Assembly: GCA_030062745.1 (NCBI GenBank)
Contig: CP099846.1
Coordinates: 6,445,432-6,509,431 of the forward strand
Length of the DNA: 64,000 nt
Direction: 5' to 3'
From: Capitulum mitella
Lineage: Eukaryota; Arthropoda; Thecostraca; Pollicipedomorpha; Pollicipedidae
Shown: in pieces, positions 13,601-25,061 of the stretch
Position numbering within the stretch: position 1 is the first letter of the stretch
Layout of the letters: each line of letters opens with the position of its first letter
Position numbers and translations under genes: made by a program
Notes under the pieces: generated by a model
What the model was told of the DNA's origin: nothing
Database searches by the model: none
Seen by the model: only the letters and a program-made list of their open reading frames with translations

Positions 13601-16544
13601 ATCAATACGACTCATATGAGCTTCATTTTAGCGAGTTCAATACGAGTTCCATTTTTGAAACCGATTTCCACACCACTTCGTCACCGAAAGCGTATCTGAA
13701 GCTTAATCATCCCGATATTTCTATTCTTCCCGTGAATTCCAATTCTACCGGGTTTTCCAGACTCAAATCAAATGCTTCGTAATCAATACGACTCATACGG
13801 GCTTCACTTCTACGACTTCAGTACGAGCTTCGTTTTTGAAAGCGATTTTCAAACCAATTTATCGCCGGTACCGTGATGAATCTGCAAGGGCAATGCAGAC
13901 ATTTAAATGTGTTGAATCGAAGACAAAAGAGCCGAGCGTAAGGGATAAATAAGCTGAAGGAAATGTTCCAACCTGGTGATCTCTTCATCAACGGAACTGG
14001 CTGGTCCGAAAATGCCGCTGATCGGACGTTTCAGCACCCACTTGCCTCAGATACCTAGAAGCTTCAAAACGTAATTGCTCAAAAATATTTTCCGTAGTCA
14101 ACCGCCAATATAACGCAAAATAGGTCAACAAACGCTCATATTCTGCGAAAGTGCACTGGCCTGCATCTGCTTAGAGACAACAGTGAGGTATACCTGTAAA
14201 TCCCCGTCAGTGTAGCTTTTTCATGCAAAGCGTATATTACATCCTGGCTTCTAAGACTACGTTTTGGCCATCTGAGCTCAAAATGCAGGTTGTTAATGGA
14301 GGATTCTTACAACTCGATATGTTCCTACGCGGAGAGCGAAACATTATCTCATACTGATCTTTGACTGCCCACCGGCTCGGCCTCTGAGGTCCACTTGTGT
14401 GTCGACTGCATTGGACAAGCTGGGGGCTCCGTAGCGAAGCTTCTGAAAGCAAGGATCCTGTGGCGTCGCAACCCTACCTTTTCCTATCCTGACTAACACG
14501 GAAACGGGAAAGATCTGGTTATTGCTCAAGCCCGAGTCGGTGATCTTGGTCCTGTGGATGCCACAAGACCACGGAGACCAGACTTGTGTGTTTCCTTGGC
14601 TGTCGGTTCTTAAATTACACACTGTGGACCTCCGTTTCTTGCCAACGCAACCGCCTGCATGGCACGCTGTCGGCACTTGTTATTTGGTAAATCAATCAAA
14701 ATCACTCATTTCTCATTCTGATACTAAAAAAGCGTATTTACCTGCGCACACCGAATGCGGTCTTAACCTTGTCATCAGAGCATTGTTTTTTGTCAGGGTT
14801 TTTAAATCACAACGGCCAACAGAATGAAACTTAAATACCTCCGTAACAGATAAGTCCGCGCCATTTCAAAAAAAAACAAACGGGAGAATATATTGCTGGC
14901 GGAAAAGCCTTTGTTCATCCGCAAGTCGCAGCTTGCTCAAACATCCACCTCTTAGTTTACATTACCCAACATCTGCCAGTCTCCTTGGCCTGAATCCAAC
15001 ACAAGTTAGAAGCAACGCATCGCATCGCTTAAGATCTGAAAGGCGGTGGTGTTTGCCTCCTGTTCTTTGCCTTCTGTTCTGTTCCAGTCGTTGCAAAAGT
15101 GTAGCGACTAAATTGTGCAAGACACGGCCACGAAAAACACACACTACGATCCTGAATTTGTCAGCAAGACTCATAAACGATTGATCGTGCTACAGCAGGC
15201 TAAAGTGCACCACTACGCGTGAGGAAAACGTTCAGTAGTAGTCCGTTAGTGGTCCGTGACAAACGTGGACTACTGCACGCCGATTCCTGGCTGCTCGATA
15301 CCTGACAGGCCACAACTGACGTCCAGATTTGTAGACCATTCCCCTTGTGTAGCTGAGCTGATGTGCGACCTTTCGTCCGGGATAACGCGATTTTAATGAC
15401 TAGAGCGCGGTAAAAGTGCATCCACGGGACATAGACATGTCCCGTACAGGTTTGCCACCATTTCCTCAAGCACGCCGATCCCTGGCTGCCCGGAACTGGG
15501 CACGCTACGGCCTGTGTCCAGACTTATAATCCACAGCCTTTGTGTAGATGACCTGGTGCGCGACCAGTCAGTTTACACGATGATGCGATATTCACGACAA
15601 GCGTGCGGTACAGGCACATCCACGTCTCCTCGACGCAAATGGTACATAAAGAACACGGGAGCCGCCAACCCAAGTAGAGGGGTGTGATGTTGCTCACGCT
15701 AGTTAGTCCATCGTACGTTTTACTTTCCACTTTGTCGGGTACATATCATCAATACCCGACCAAGTCTGGTTTCAAACGTACATCCACGCCGTCCCTAGTT
15801 AGATACATTGCTATTTATAACGATGATTTTGCATCGCCTGCTCCAGAGCACAATAACGGACGGTCGTCACGCGGCCAGCTGTTGGGTTCCGGCGTGTTTG
15901 GCGGTGTGTCCGCGCCGAGCGGTCCACTATCGGTGCCGCCCCCGCCGCGCGCTGGGTCCGCGCTGTTTGCCGAGGTCCTGGACCGTGGCCGGCGCCCCTG
16001 TTGTTGTCGACCGACGGCACGGGCGGAGCCAGGAATCGGAGAAGGGCGGCGTCGCCGTCTCAGCCTCAGCCTCACAGCAGAGCCGGTTCCGCCCATGGGG
16101 TGACACCGAGACAAAGGCGTCTCTCACGACACCCGCTGCCTGCTCGGGGTGGACACCTCGGTCCGCCTTTGGCGGAGCCGAGGGACAGTGAGCGGGCGGA
16201 TGGACCGTCCGGCTTTTCGACCCTCACCCCCCCCCCACCCGGTCGGTCAGTCAGACCGCAGCCGACATATCGCGACCAACGCCGTGCCCCGGAGAGAGCA
16301 GCCGAGCGGAAGGTCGACCACCTCACGGCGCGCGGTTCACACGCTGCCGCGTACGTCGGGCCGCGCGGCGCACAAAGAGGCGCGACGGCGACACAAACAG
16401 GCCCTCGGCACGGGCCACCGCCCTCCGCCGCCGCCGCAGACCGGCTGCCGGCCTCTCACCTTCCTTGTAGGCACCGGAGACGGCCACGACCTGCGACGCC
16501 GGCACCGCCAGCGTCGCCGCCAGCAGCAGCCGGACGGCCGCCAT
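1759..16544 (-). CDS. Small secreted protein with CUB-like cysteine pattern (four exons, 170 aa)
   Basis: I joined four minus-strand exons: 16544-16460, 5870-5727, 2993-2917 and 1965-1759. Phases agree at every junction (leftovers 1, 1, 0), giving one frame of 170 codons plus stop. Residues 1-22 form a typical signal peptide ([17 protein letters not shown]...). The mature part has four cysteines at 37, 65, 97 and 148, N-glycosylation sequons at 38 (NKT) and 96 (NCS), and a CSSYLQL motif after the third cysteine. Four cysteines with C-x-x-Y-L-Q-L is the usual layout of CUB domains, but the gap between the third and fourth cysteines (50 residues) is longer than typical. Role: a secreted, probably binding domain; substrate unknown. 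The acceptor of the last exon is weak and intron 1 is 10.6 kb, so the first exon could belong to another gene or extra exons could be missed. Confidence 0.5.
1975..2870. other. Intron with two degenerate repeat tracts
   Basis: 1985-2055 repeats ACGTCAGCTCGACGCT-like phrases. 2080-2420 is very GC-rich. 2520-2870 repeats CTCTGACCTTCAACACC-like phrases. No exon-like segment was seen. Confidence 0.35.
2917..2993 (-). CDS. CUB-like gene, exon 3
   Basis: A 77-nt exon between a good acceptor (cctcacag) and a consensus donor (CTGCAG|gtgagc). It reads [20 protein letters not shown] then SSYLQ, with 2 nt completing the previous exon's codon. It carries Cys97 and the NCS sequon. Confidence 0.6.
4413..4705. 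mobile_element. Head-to-head pair of tRNA(Gln)-derived SINE-like copies
   Basis: The right copy (plus strand, about 4585-4705) starts with an A-box-like stretch (tagtgcagtggttatcgcg), then ggactctgaatcc as in the tRNA-Gln(CTG) anticodon arm, then a B box agttcgaatcc at 4633-4643, then a tail ataccacaaaactttcgag. The left copy (minus strand, 4413-4575) has the same tail in inverted order and two B boxes, showing an internal partial duplication. Together they form an imperfect palindrome within the CUB-like gene's second intron. Confidence 0.6.
5727..5870 (-). CDS. CUB-like gene, exon 2
   Basis: Flanked by a pyrimidine-rich acceptor (ctttccccgcccgcag) and a consensus donor (CATCG|gtgagc). It reads [20 protein letters not shown] and continues to FDIGDPVI, carrying Cys37 and Cys65. 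GC-rich third positions match those of other exons in the window. Confidence 0.6.
5885..7155. other. Intronic sequence without recognised features
   Basis: Mixed composition. The short open frames show no family signature and no paired splice signals. Confidence 0.3.
7160..7612. repeat. AT microsatellite cluster with nested inverted and direct repeats
   Basis: Three TA tracts (7291-7347, 7406-7472, 7573-7612) are separated by copies of one unique segment of about 55 bp. The segment occurs inverted at 7160-7215, direct at 7349-7404 and degenerate direct at 7473-7517 (all share gtgttttgtttg-like cores). Translated, the tract gives only IYIYIY runs, so it is not coding. Confidence 0.7.
7613..9300. 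other. Intronic sequence, no supported gene
   Basis: AT-rich to 8460, then mixed. Short open frames around 8500-9170 sit just upstream of the transposase-like relic and may be part of the same decayed element, but I cannot show this. Confidence 0.3.
9310..10148 (+). pseudogene. Decayed transposase-like ORF (RNase H/DDE-type pattern)
   Basis: Three overlapping frames read as one broken protein. 9313-9460 encodes [18 protein letters not shown], then 9440-9680 carries [18 protein letters not shown] and [13 protein letters not shown], then 9675-10148 carries [40 protein letters not shown] and [18 protein letters not shown]. The pattern D-F-x-x-x-Y-S-F, S-D-G-x-x-x-Q-Y-K-N and C-D-G-I-G resembles a domain I recall from many uncharacterised mobile-element-like proteins of invertebrates. 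The two aspartates fit a DDE/RNase H fold (inference). At least two frameshifts and a stop after IRIMTKF show it is dead. It lies inside the first intron of the CUB-like gene, on the opposite strand. Confidence 0.55.
10160..11735. other. Intronic sequence without recognised features
   Basis: AT-rich and without a convincing open frame or repeat. The 11290-11720 open frames lack family signatures. Confidence 0.3.
11740..12145. repeat. Minisatellite, unit about 38-40 bp (ATCACCGGCAGAATCC)
   Basis: Around ten diverged units containing catcaccggcagaatcc followed by aatcygtcgtct-like sequence. Sequence 12150-13590 shows nothing further that I can support. Confidence 0.6.
13597..13880. repeat. Direct repeat, about 95 bp, period 181 bp
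   Basis: cgtaatcaatacgactcata begins at 13597 and again at 13778. Both copies are followed by parallel text (gagcttcat..., agttcaatacgag..., gaaascgattt...). Not coding. Confidence 0.6.
15276..15655. repeat. Tandem duplication, unit about 195 bp
   Basis: The block starting cacgccgattcctggctgc at 15276 is repeated at 15471 with roughly 75 percent identity by eye, including a shared cttgtgtagctgacctg-like core. The apparent homology between two minus-strand open frames here is explained by this duplication. Confidence 0.55.
16460..16544 (-). CDS. CUB-like gene, exon 1 (signal peptide)
   Basis: Starts at the ATG complementary to 16542-16544 and reads [20 protein letters not shown] then AVSGAYKE before a consensus donor (GGAAG|gtgaga). 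It sits inside a CpG-dense block (about 15900-16830) that would suit a promoter and first exon. Confidence 0.55.
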
Positions 16545-17619
16545 GTTGGCGACCGCGCGCACCTCTCGCGTCACCGCCCCCGCTCCGCGGTGCCCGCTGC
16601 TGCCGCGTCTTCTGCGCCGCGCCGCACCGCCGGCCCCGCTCACCGACGACTGATCGTGTATCGATCGGGCGGCCGCCGCGGCCGGCGCGGCGCGGCGCTC
16701 AGCCAGTCAGCTGCCGACCCCCCCCCCTCCCCCGCCCGGCCGCCCGCCGCGAACGCACAGTCAGCTGACGGCCGGCCGGAGGAGGCGGGGAGGGGACTGC
16801 CGAGCGGTCCGACGCCGACCTCGGTGAGCCTGTTCCAGTCAAGCATGAAAGTTTTCGAAAATGATTGGGGGGAATGAGGTTTTATCAACCATTCTTTCCA
16901 GTCAACGTCCATAGCAGCCATACGAAATCCTCACAAATTTCGGGTGGGGGACCCTCTGTCCCTCCAAGGTGCGTTGAAGTTCGATCCCTGGTTCCACTGA
17001 AGGGTTTATCAGGTGTTTATTTCTGCGCCGTCGGCCGCCGACCGGGGTGACGAGTTTCGGGAATGGGAATGAGTCATATGGCGTCGGTTCCGCGGTGACC
17101 GTGGACTGTTTTAGTTGAAGAGCAGGAAAAAGACGAGACGTAAAACAAAGCGTGTCAAAAAGGTCATCAATAACCATCAGAACATGTCAACGAAATACTA
17201 AATGTCGCAGCCCACGACCCGGACAGTACAGAGTCCACTCGCACCATGATGGTACGCACTTATCCACGCCGGCATTTCCCACCACCGAGTCGTGATGGCC
17301 CCACTCCAGGTCAGTTGTACTGGAACAGGTCTGCCACCATTTCTAAGGGAAGCCGTACCAAAACCGAACACCCTGCAGATGTGCCAAACTGGGGTGGGGA
17401 AAAGGGGTTTCGAAGAAAAAAACAGTCTTTTAAACCCGATCACCAATAAATGCCGAGTCCGGTGCGTGTTCTTCCTTTTCTTTCGTGCTGCTGAGGGAGG
17501 GCCTTTTTCAGATTTCTAGCAGTCACCAGCCTTCAGGCATTCCCCCCCCCCCATACATTTATCAGCTACTCCTTGTAGGCAAGACACCTTTTACATGAGT
17601 GCAAGTGCTCCAGTGTAGA

Positions 17620-18760
17620 CCATGGGTAACTCTGAAATGCCCGGCGGCGTCCCTTCTTCTTCTCCAGACGAGACGCCTCTAAAGAATTTGGCTCCCCTCA
17701 CAGATCAGGCACGTCTACGATGCAGGCGCTCCTTACAGGCCAGGCAAGCCTCGTACAGGTCAGGCGCCCCTCGGGGGCTCGGCGCTATTGGCGAGCGACC
17801 TGCCCCGTAAACATCAAGGACTTTTCATGTATTTGGCGCCCCTCTACATAGCAGACGCCCGTACGGGACACCTTGCAGACCAGACACGTCTTCGATGAGG
17901 GTGGCTCTTACAGGCCAGACGCCCCCCGTACAGACCAGGCGCCACCCGGGGGCTCAGCGGGCTTGGCGCGGGATGCGCCTCGTACACATCAGGCGCCCGT
18001 CATATAAGCCCCGTTTTCATGGCACTGGCAAATCCAGATTTCCCTTCAAATCCCGGTCTCAGAGATCATGGAAGCACCTTTTTTAGCAAACTGGACTGGA
18101 TTTGCGGATCCGGATTGAAAAAGAAGATTTCGCGAGAAAATCCGGCTTACCCGTGAACTGAAACCATATGGTAGCATTATGCGTCGCATTTATTTTGGTG
18201 TTCTGTGAAGGGGAAGCTATCACCGAAATCAGTTTGTTGTCTCTTGGCGGCTTGTTGGCAAAAAACCATAAATTGGCACTACAGCGTTCTCAAATCCCAC
18301 ACAACAGCAGTCCGTTGCAGCAAGCTCATTCCACTCGGTAAAATACTATGGAACAGATTTCTGTACTCTTTGAAGGGCAATGTCACACACTCGCCACAAC
18401 TGGCGGCTAATCCGAGATTTCCCGAAGTAATCCGGACTCTGAAATCTCGAATGTAATCCGACTTTGCTGTGTATTGCGGCGGAAACGCCACTTGAAATCT
18501 CGATTTCCCTCCCGAGGGAAATCCGATTTGTCATCCAATCCTGCCATGGAAACGGGGCTATATTTGGTGCTCCCTCTACAGGCCAGGCGCTCGCACGGGA
18601 CACTATACAGACTAGACTCGTCTACGATGTAGGCGCCCCTTTCAAGGCAGACGCCCATCGCCCCTATAGATCGGGTGCCCCTCATATATTTGGTGGCCCA
18701 TCTACAGACCAGGAGCTTAAGCGGGACTCGCACATGCATCTAAATAAAAAATGCATTGAT
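17620..18760. repeat. Degenerate short-unit repeats (ACAGGCCAGGCGCCCCT)
   Basis: Variants of acaggccaggcgcccctc recur about every 20 to 30 bases at 17690-18010 and again at 18570-18740. They are interrupted at 18060-18560 by unrelated sequence with an internal near-repeat (tccggatt/aatccgg words). Confidence 0.5.
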
Positions 18761-19132
18761 AAATGTGCCTTTAAATCCGTAAACATGTACGTAAAGTGCT
18801 AATTTCTTTTTATTATCTAATTAAACTAAATAGATGGGGTCCCTGTTGGAAACCGGCGACCCCTATGGAGGTTGGCGCCCCTGGACGAATGGTCTTCCCA
18901 TTTTTCGTCGCGCTCTCACACCCCTGCCGCTTAGCAGACCATCCTCAGCCGCGGCTAACGGCGACAGGCTGACAAAAAAGGGCCCGTCGAATCAGCAGGC
19001 CTTAAACATAGACTAATACATGAGACTCATTATTTACTATGATGTATATACATATATATGTATCATGTTATCTACACCATAAATACCAAAATATGTAAAT
19101 TATAATTATAGATAAAGAATGTAGAAAGATGA

Positions 19133-19179
<47 letters not shown>

Positions 19180-22100
19180 ACATGGCACTAATTGGCAGAC
19201 TAAAAAACAACGTGAAACTTTTACGTTATCAATCCTTTCTATTTACTATTTATTTAAAATTTACATTACTCTGATATCACCCTAGTTCAAAGCCCAAATG
19301 GTGTGCGTCGGGATCCGGATGGCGTAACTAGCGTGGTACCTGCTTGCCCACTCTCGCGACGCTCATCACAAATGAACATTGGTGACGGTAGGTTTAGAAA
19401 AAAATCCTGGGATTGGTGTGACCTGGAGCAACACTCGTAGTAGTTTAGAAACAAAGATACTTAACCCTCGCCCGCAAATGGGGGTGGATACCCTCAAGTG
19501 CTTTTTTATACACGCCAAGCTACTAAAGACAGAGATCTGAATTTTTCCAGTAGCTGCTTTTTTGTCTTTTCTGCAGGTTTCCCGAAAATTTCAAATTTCT
19601 GTGATCTTTGTTTTGCTAGACATAGCCTTGTTCTCGAGGGAAGGTCACGACTTCACAGCGCAACGGACTGTACGACGTGCGAGCAATGCGTCATGTGCAC
19701 CGCAGATGTCATATTTGTTGACTGCTTTGCAAGCTTCATCCTGCCTCCGTCGCAGCTGTGTACGTAGATGCTACGAAGAGTCAAGGTCAGGGGCCAGGAT
19801 AAATTAGGCCACCATTTTGTGGAAAACCATAAGTGCCAAAAATTGCCAGCAGCGGAAGCTTTCGTGAAAACCGATGATATCAAGAGTTGCTCAGGACTGA
19901 CGCGACTGGCGCTCATCGCTCTGACGCGTAATGACCGATCGGATCGATCGGTAATATTACGCCCGCCACAATCACGCGTGACCTTCGAAACCGGATCGCC
20001 GCCCGGGCACGCGACATGTGAATGCTCGTTACGTTGTTGAGGCGCTAGAGACGCAGTCCGACATCCATTGCCCCTTTTGGGGGGGATTCGCAGTGAATAT
20101 CCAATTCAGACTGTTCAGGGGGAAATGAAGTATTTGACCTCGATGATGTATCTGTGGCATATGATCTTGCTATGCAGTGATTATCTGCTATTTTTCTGCT
20201 CTGCACATGAATCTGGCTCCATAAATCACTTCAGGCTGTTTGGATTTACAAAAAGACGTCCATGTGGAACAAACTGCATTTAATAAATCGTCGGGAGCGG
20301 ATTCCGCTGCAAAGAACATATTCTGACCTGACCCGGAATTTCGCGGAGGGCACCTTCCAGCCCATGAGCGAAGAAACGAAGGGGAGGGGGACAGGGAGCC
20401 ATGGACCTTCCTTTTTGGAAAATTTAACAGCCCTATGGGAAGAAGCGTCTTTTATCCCCTCTTCCATCCCACCCAGGTTTTCTGGATGCTCCTGCGCCCA
20501 TGTTTCCGCCCAAAGGCGAATGGTACTGCGCGCCCTCGGAAGGGGCTAAGTGGGAGGAGAACCAGCCGCCCCCCGTCGGCGTCTATAAGGCACGTAGGGC
20601 AACGACCCCACCAACTTGATGCGGTCCTACCAACTTTGAATAATGTTAGCGTTATTCCTATGGTGTTGCATGGAAGGAAACCGACAGAAAATACGGTAGA
20701 CCCACGCTTTTCTCAGTGATTCTCAGTGATTATGTTATAACCCCCCCCCCCCAGTGAATGAGACAAACCCGCGAATAGACTGAAGGTTTTCCCCAAAACC
20801 ACCATTTTTCTGTTTAAATTATTCCCATTGCCTATATACCACCTACGTCACCAATAAATTGGTTTTAAAAGTGAGTTATGCAGAAATACTTCAAGAAAAA
20901 ATTGCACAGATACACATATACAGCATTACACGAGCGTACGTTGCACAGTACAGTACTCTCCGATGCGATGACGACGAAAATGACGATGATGATGATGAAT
21001 TCTTGGGAATTCGCGGGAATTCGTGTGCCCAGCCAGTAGAGATATAGTGAGAAACATACGTGTAGGCGTAAACAGAGGAACGCTACCCTTTGAGCCAATT
21101 ACCGGCAAGCTGTCTTTGTGAGGAAAGAGCGGGAGATTGTTTACACCATAGAATGCGTGTTTCCTGTGTTTCACAGCACATACCTATAGTAAATGCGCAG
21201 CATAACCGCATAGGCCAATATTTTTCACCAGAAACATGCAATAAAGCACTTTGAACCGCTAGGAATAGCCTTTTAAATTAATTTACCCAAAAATCCGCAA
21301 ATGCGCAAACCGACGAATGGCGAACCCGCGAATGGCAGGGGTCCGCTGCACCTACGAGCCAACCCAACCAGCACAAAAAAACGCCCCTGCATTGATGATG
21401 ATTGTCGAGCACGACGTCGATCTACCATCATGCGCGTTTTAGAGAACATCGCACCGTTTCATCGGCTTGTTGCGATGATCGCTGCATTTCGCGTATTCGT
21501 ATCCCACTCGCCAAGCAGTTCAATGAGCAGTCGAATAAAACAGTAGAACAGTAGAAAAAGGTAGATTGGCAGCTGATGCTGAGTTGTGCATTTAGTTAAT
21601 ATGTAGAACATCTAGAACTCGTGAAGGAATCCTAAGACCTGAAGCTGAAATGCTAAGAAGCATAGAGGGACACCGGTGTACCTGACTCACTCGACTTCCC
21701 AGTCGATCAGTTTGTTATTTTATTAAGCAAATTAATCTCGAAACTGAGAGAGAACCGGAGGTATCTCAGCCTCCCTCATACCGGCGTAGTGCAGAGGGGT
21801 CATGAGTTCGGCCGCCGGCTTGCTGCTTAACCCGGCACCGCCTGGGGGATGTCAAATAGGGCATCCCTCGGTTTTTCCTGAATGACTTCTACACCGAGTG
21901 CCTGTTCAGCAGTAAATTCTATATATTTTGCACATCAAAACCATTTCCATCCTAACTCAGGTCGTGGAGATATTACGTCATAAGTGAACCCTTGCACGCA
22001 TGTGTTCGCCTCTTCAGGAGGTGGCGCGAATGTTTCGTTCCCTTTACAACATTGACGACTACAGTGCATGAATTATTTGGATTTACATAGCATACTGTCC

Positions 22101-25059
22101 CCAAAAGGATATGCAACCGTGACACGTCAACATCAGAGGTCATGCTAGGTCACATACATGATGATAATTGGACTTATTTGCATCCTGAGTAAAAGAAGTG
22201 ATTGACGCTGACCTTCTCCATCATTCAAGTGGGACAAGCAAATCTATATCCAGTCTAGCAAGATTCTCCAAATGCAACGTGACGTCATGCAACGTCACGT
22301 CATGGGTACATGTCAAAACGAAATGATGTACAACATTGGCTGTAAATGATCGTTTAGTAGCATCAGGGAGCAATTATTGTTCCTAGTCAGAAAATGGAAA
22401 ATGACTTCCTGTCGTGACCTGGCTTGACTATGACCCGACAAAGAACAGACAAAACAGATTTAATCATCACGAGAAATCATTTCAGTTCTGTCCTTGACGC
22501 AGTTAAGAATGGTACGGATTAATTATCGCTCTTTGTCAACGAGGGTAAAGCAACCTTACCTTACCTGACCTAGACTTACCTTGACTGGATGAAACGCAGA
22601 TGATGCGAAACTGATCATAGGAAAGTTTCACTTTGATCCTTGTTGTCACGTAGATCAAAACGACTGCGAGTAAGTATCGATTTTAGGCATATAAAAAGAC
22701 GAATATTCCGCCTGACCTAGGTTGATCTTGACGAAGAATTTTTAGCATTTTGGCATACATTTGATGCAAAAGATTGTGACCTTTCGTTTGATACCCAGTT
22801 GAAGGCTCTCAGACCACTATTGCCGATCATATGAGGCACAAACCGAAGTCAGTTTTTCCGAGGTCGTGTTATGCGTTTTATGTGACCTGTGGAGCCATAA
22901 GTCAGGTGACCAGGGCTAACATAGTATTTTGTGAATCGCAAGACTCATGGCTATCGATTGGTGGTAGACCGATCCAGATTCGATAATTAGATCATGCGAT
23001 AGCAGGGAGTACCCTTTTTGAACCCCCAGGCGGTCGCAGGCACAGAAACACGTCAGGCGGTGCCGGGTTAAATGTTCCATTACTTTACAATGGATCATTC
23101 CAGAAATGTATAACTTCATGGACATCCAAGCATATGGGACTGAACAGCGACATCGCTGAGGAATGCGAAATAGGTATAGTCCAAACAAACTGGTCTCTAA
23201 CAGCTGAAGGATAGTCTGCTTGTGATAAAAGAACAGTTCTGTTAAAACCAAACAAAGCAAAGCAGAAAGCGATCCGCAATAAACCGCATAGAAACAGGAT
23301 TCTGTGGCGCCATACTCCGTCGCGGTCAAAGGAGCTTGAATATTACATTGTACAAGCATCCACATCCGCACGTAATGGTGTCCATTAGTGTGCCTGTCCC
23401 GACGGCCGAAAATGGCACGACTAATGCAAAAGGGGAATAGGGTACAGCAATGAGGATGTAAGAATGTAGGATTGGGTAAGGTTCATGAGGTTCGGGGATG
23501 AGGAGTGGATAACGCTGCTCGGGGCGCAATTTGCCAGGATTAGCACCTCGCTCAACAAGGTGCATTCAAGTGGGATGAGGAAGGGTAAAGGGGCGAACAG
23601 AGAGTAGAAAAGGCAAACTCAAGCATCAGAACTGACACCCAAACGACAGATGATACTATGAGCACTTCGTTATCGTTTCCGTGTTGGTCGTTATTGTTTT
23701 CGTGATGACTGTCGCTTACGTTTTCCAATAGTCGCATTTATTTTATCCGTGGTGTTTCTAAAAGTCGCCAGGAAATTGGTCCATAGCTCATCCGTTCAAT
23801 GATGTCATGCTCAATGAGTCAGTCTCTGGTGTCGGCATGACGACCTAAAAATGCATATGACATTAAGCTTTATCGGCATAAAAATAGGCCAGATGTCAAC
23901 TAGTTCCGTACTACATATTCACACTTTCGTTGTTCGGAAAACAGCTGTCATTTTACTGCAACCCACCAGTTAACGTTTGTCAGACCTCACCTGATAACCA
24001 GCTTTGAGCCGGTCTCATATCATTTGTAATAACCAAGCGAAGCTAAGTAAAAAAGAAAAGATAAAGAACACACACAGGTACATCAAAACCAAGCAAAGCA
24101 AACGAAAAAAAACATCCGCAAACAGAGCTGCGTGTCGCAACACCCTGTCGCCTCCAGCTTGATGGAGCCTGAGCCGGTCGCTGGTGTCAGCGTGATGAAC
24201 ACGCCGAGGCTCCGCCAGGACCATCCATTGCCTGCTGGTTTTCACTGTCGTCGCGTGGGAAGCGCTCATACACTTCGGCCGACCGTGGCCTGGAAGGGCG
24301 GAACTGCTGGCATTATGTCACGGGCCGAATCGATGCCGCGGGCACGTGGTCCTCGGCGTGGCTGGCGCCTTCCAAGCACCGTTTTGAAAGGTCAGGGTGA
24401 TGAAGACAATCTTCATATAACACCAACGGCGTTTACGAGCCGCTGGATGCGTCCAAGGGAAATGCCGCCATAAGGGCTTGTCACTTTAGAATTCGGCAAT
24501 ACATTGGCATGGCAGGGAAAAAGAAGAAAACGAAAAGAAGTAACGTTCCTTGAGAATTACCGCTTCAGGACAAGGCAGCGTTCATCACATTTTTCCCTGG
24601 ATTTTCCATCCATGCTTCAAGTCCTCGTGACCGTAAGTGTAGACTTTTGGAGCCATTCGACAGGTCTTCGGCTGTCGTCATTATTGTTCATTTTCCCTGA
24701 CTTTCTCTATTCTAATTGTGTCCTGGTCCCAAGGCGGCGACCGCGTGTGCCGTTGTGGAGCCAACGGCCTAGAAACGACGAGTGCGAAGTCAGACAATCC
24801 AATGACAAACAGGTTGCCAGGACCGCCACCTGTGGTGGGATCCTGAACCCCGTGTCTGCTTTCCTTGCTCGTGATGTTTTCTCCCCTCTTCCCTCTCTGA
24901 CCATCTCTTCTGCTTCCCGGCCCCTCCCCCACCCCGAACCCTACCCGATCCCGCCACACACCTGCCTGTGACAGCCTCCAACCGCTGCGCTCACCGGTAA
25001 ACAGACCATCCTTATTCCAGCTACTTCGAACAACTTGCCGTTCATCGCACGAAAAAGAC
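18761..25059. other. Gene-poor intergenic stretch
   Basis: No exon or family signature was seen. It contains an AT tract at 19137-19175 and a pair of related segments (23245-23290 and 24078-24125, sharing aaaaccaagcaaagcaaa and atccgca) that suggests an old dispersed repeat. A CpG-rich patch at 24130-24470 lacks splice-flanked coding sequence. Confidence 0.35.
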
Positions 25060-25061
25060 GT

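Noticed and set aside
14344..14676. Minus-strand frame containing VWSPWSCG, reminiscent of a thrombospondin type 1 repeat
   Set aside because: The rest of the pattern (C-x-x-T-C-G and R-x-R-x-C) is absent; taken as chance.
16001..16877. Two long plus-strand frames (over 240 codons) in a CpG-rich block
   Set aside because: Arg/Pro/Ala-rich translations typical of GC-rich sequence with few stops; the minus strand here carries the better-supported signal-peptide exon.
21745..21880. Possible further SINE head near aaccggaggtatctcagcc
   Set aside because: No acceptable A/B-box pair could be found in either orientation.
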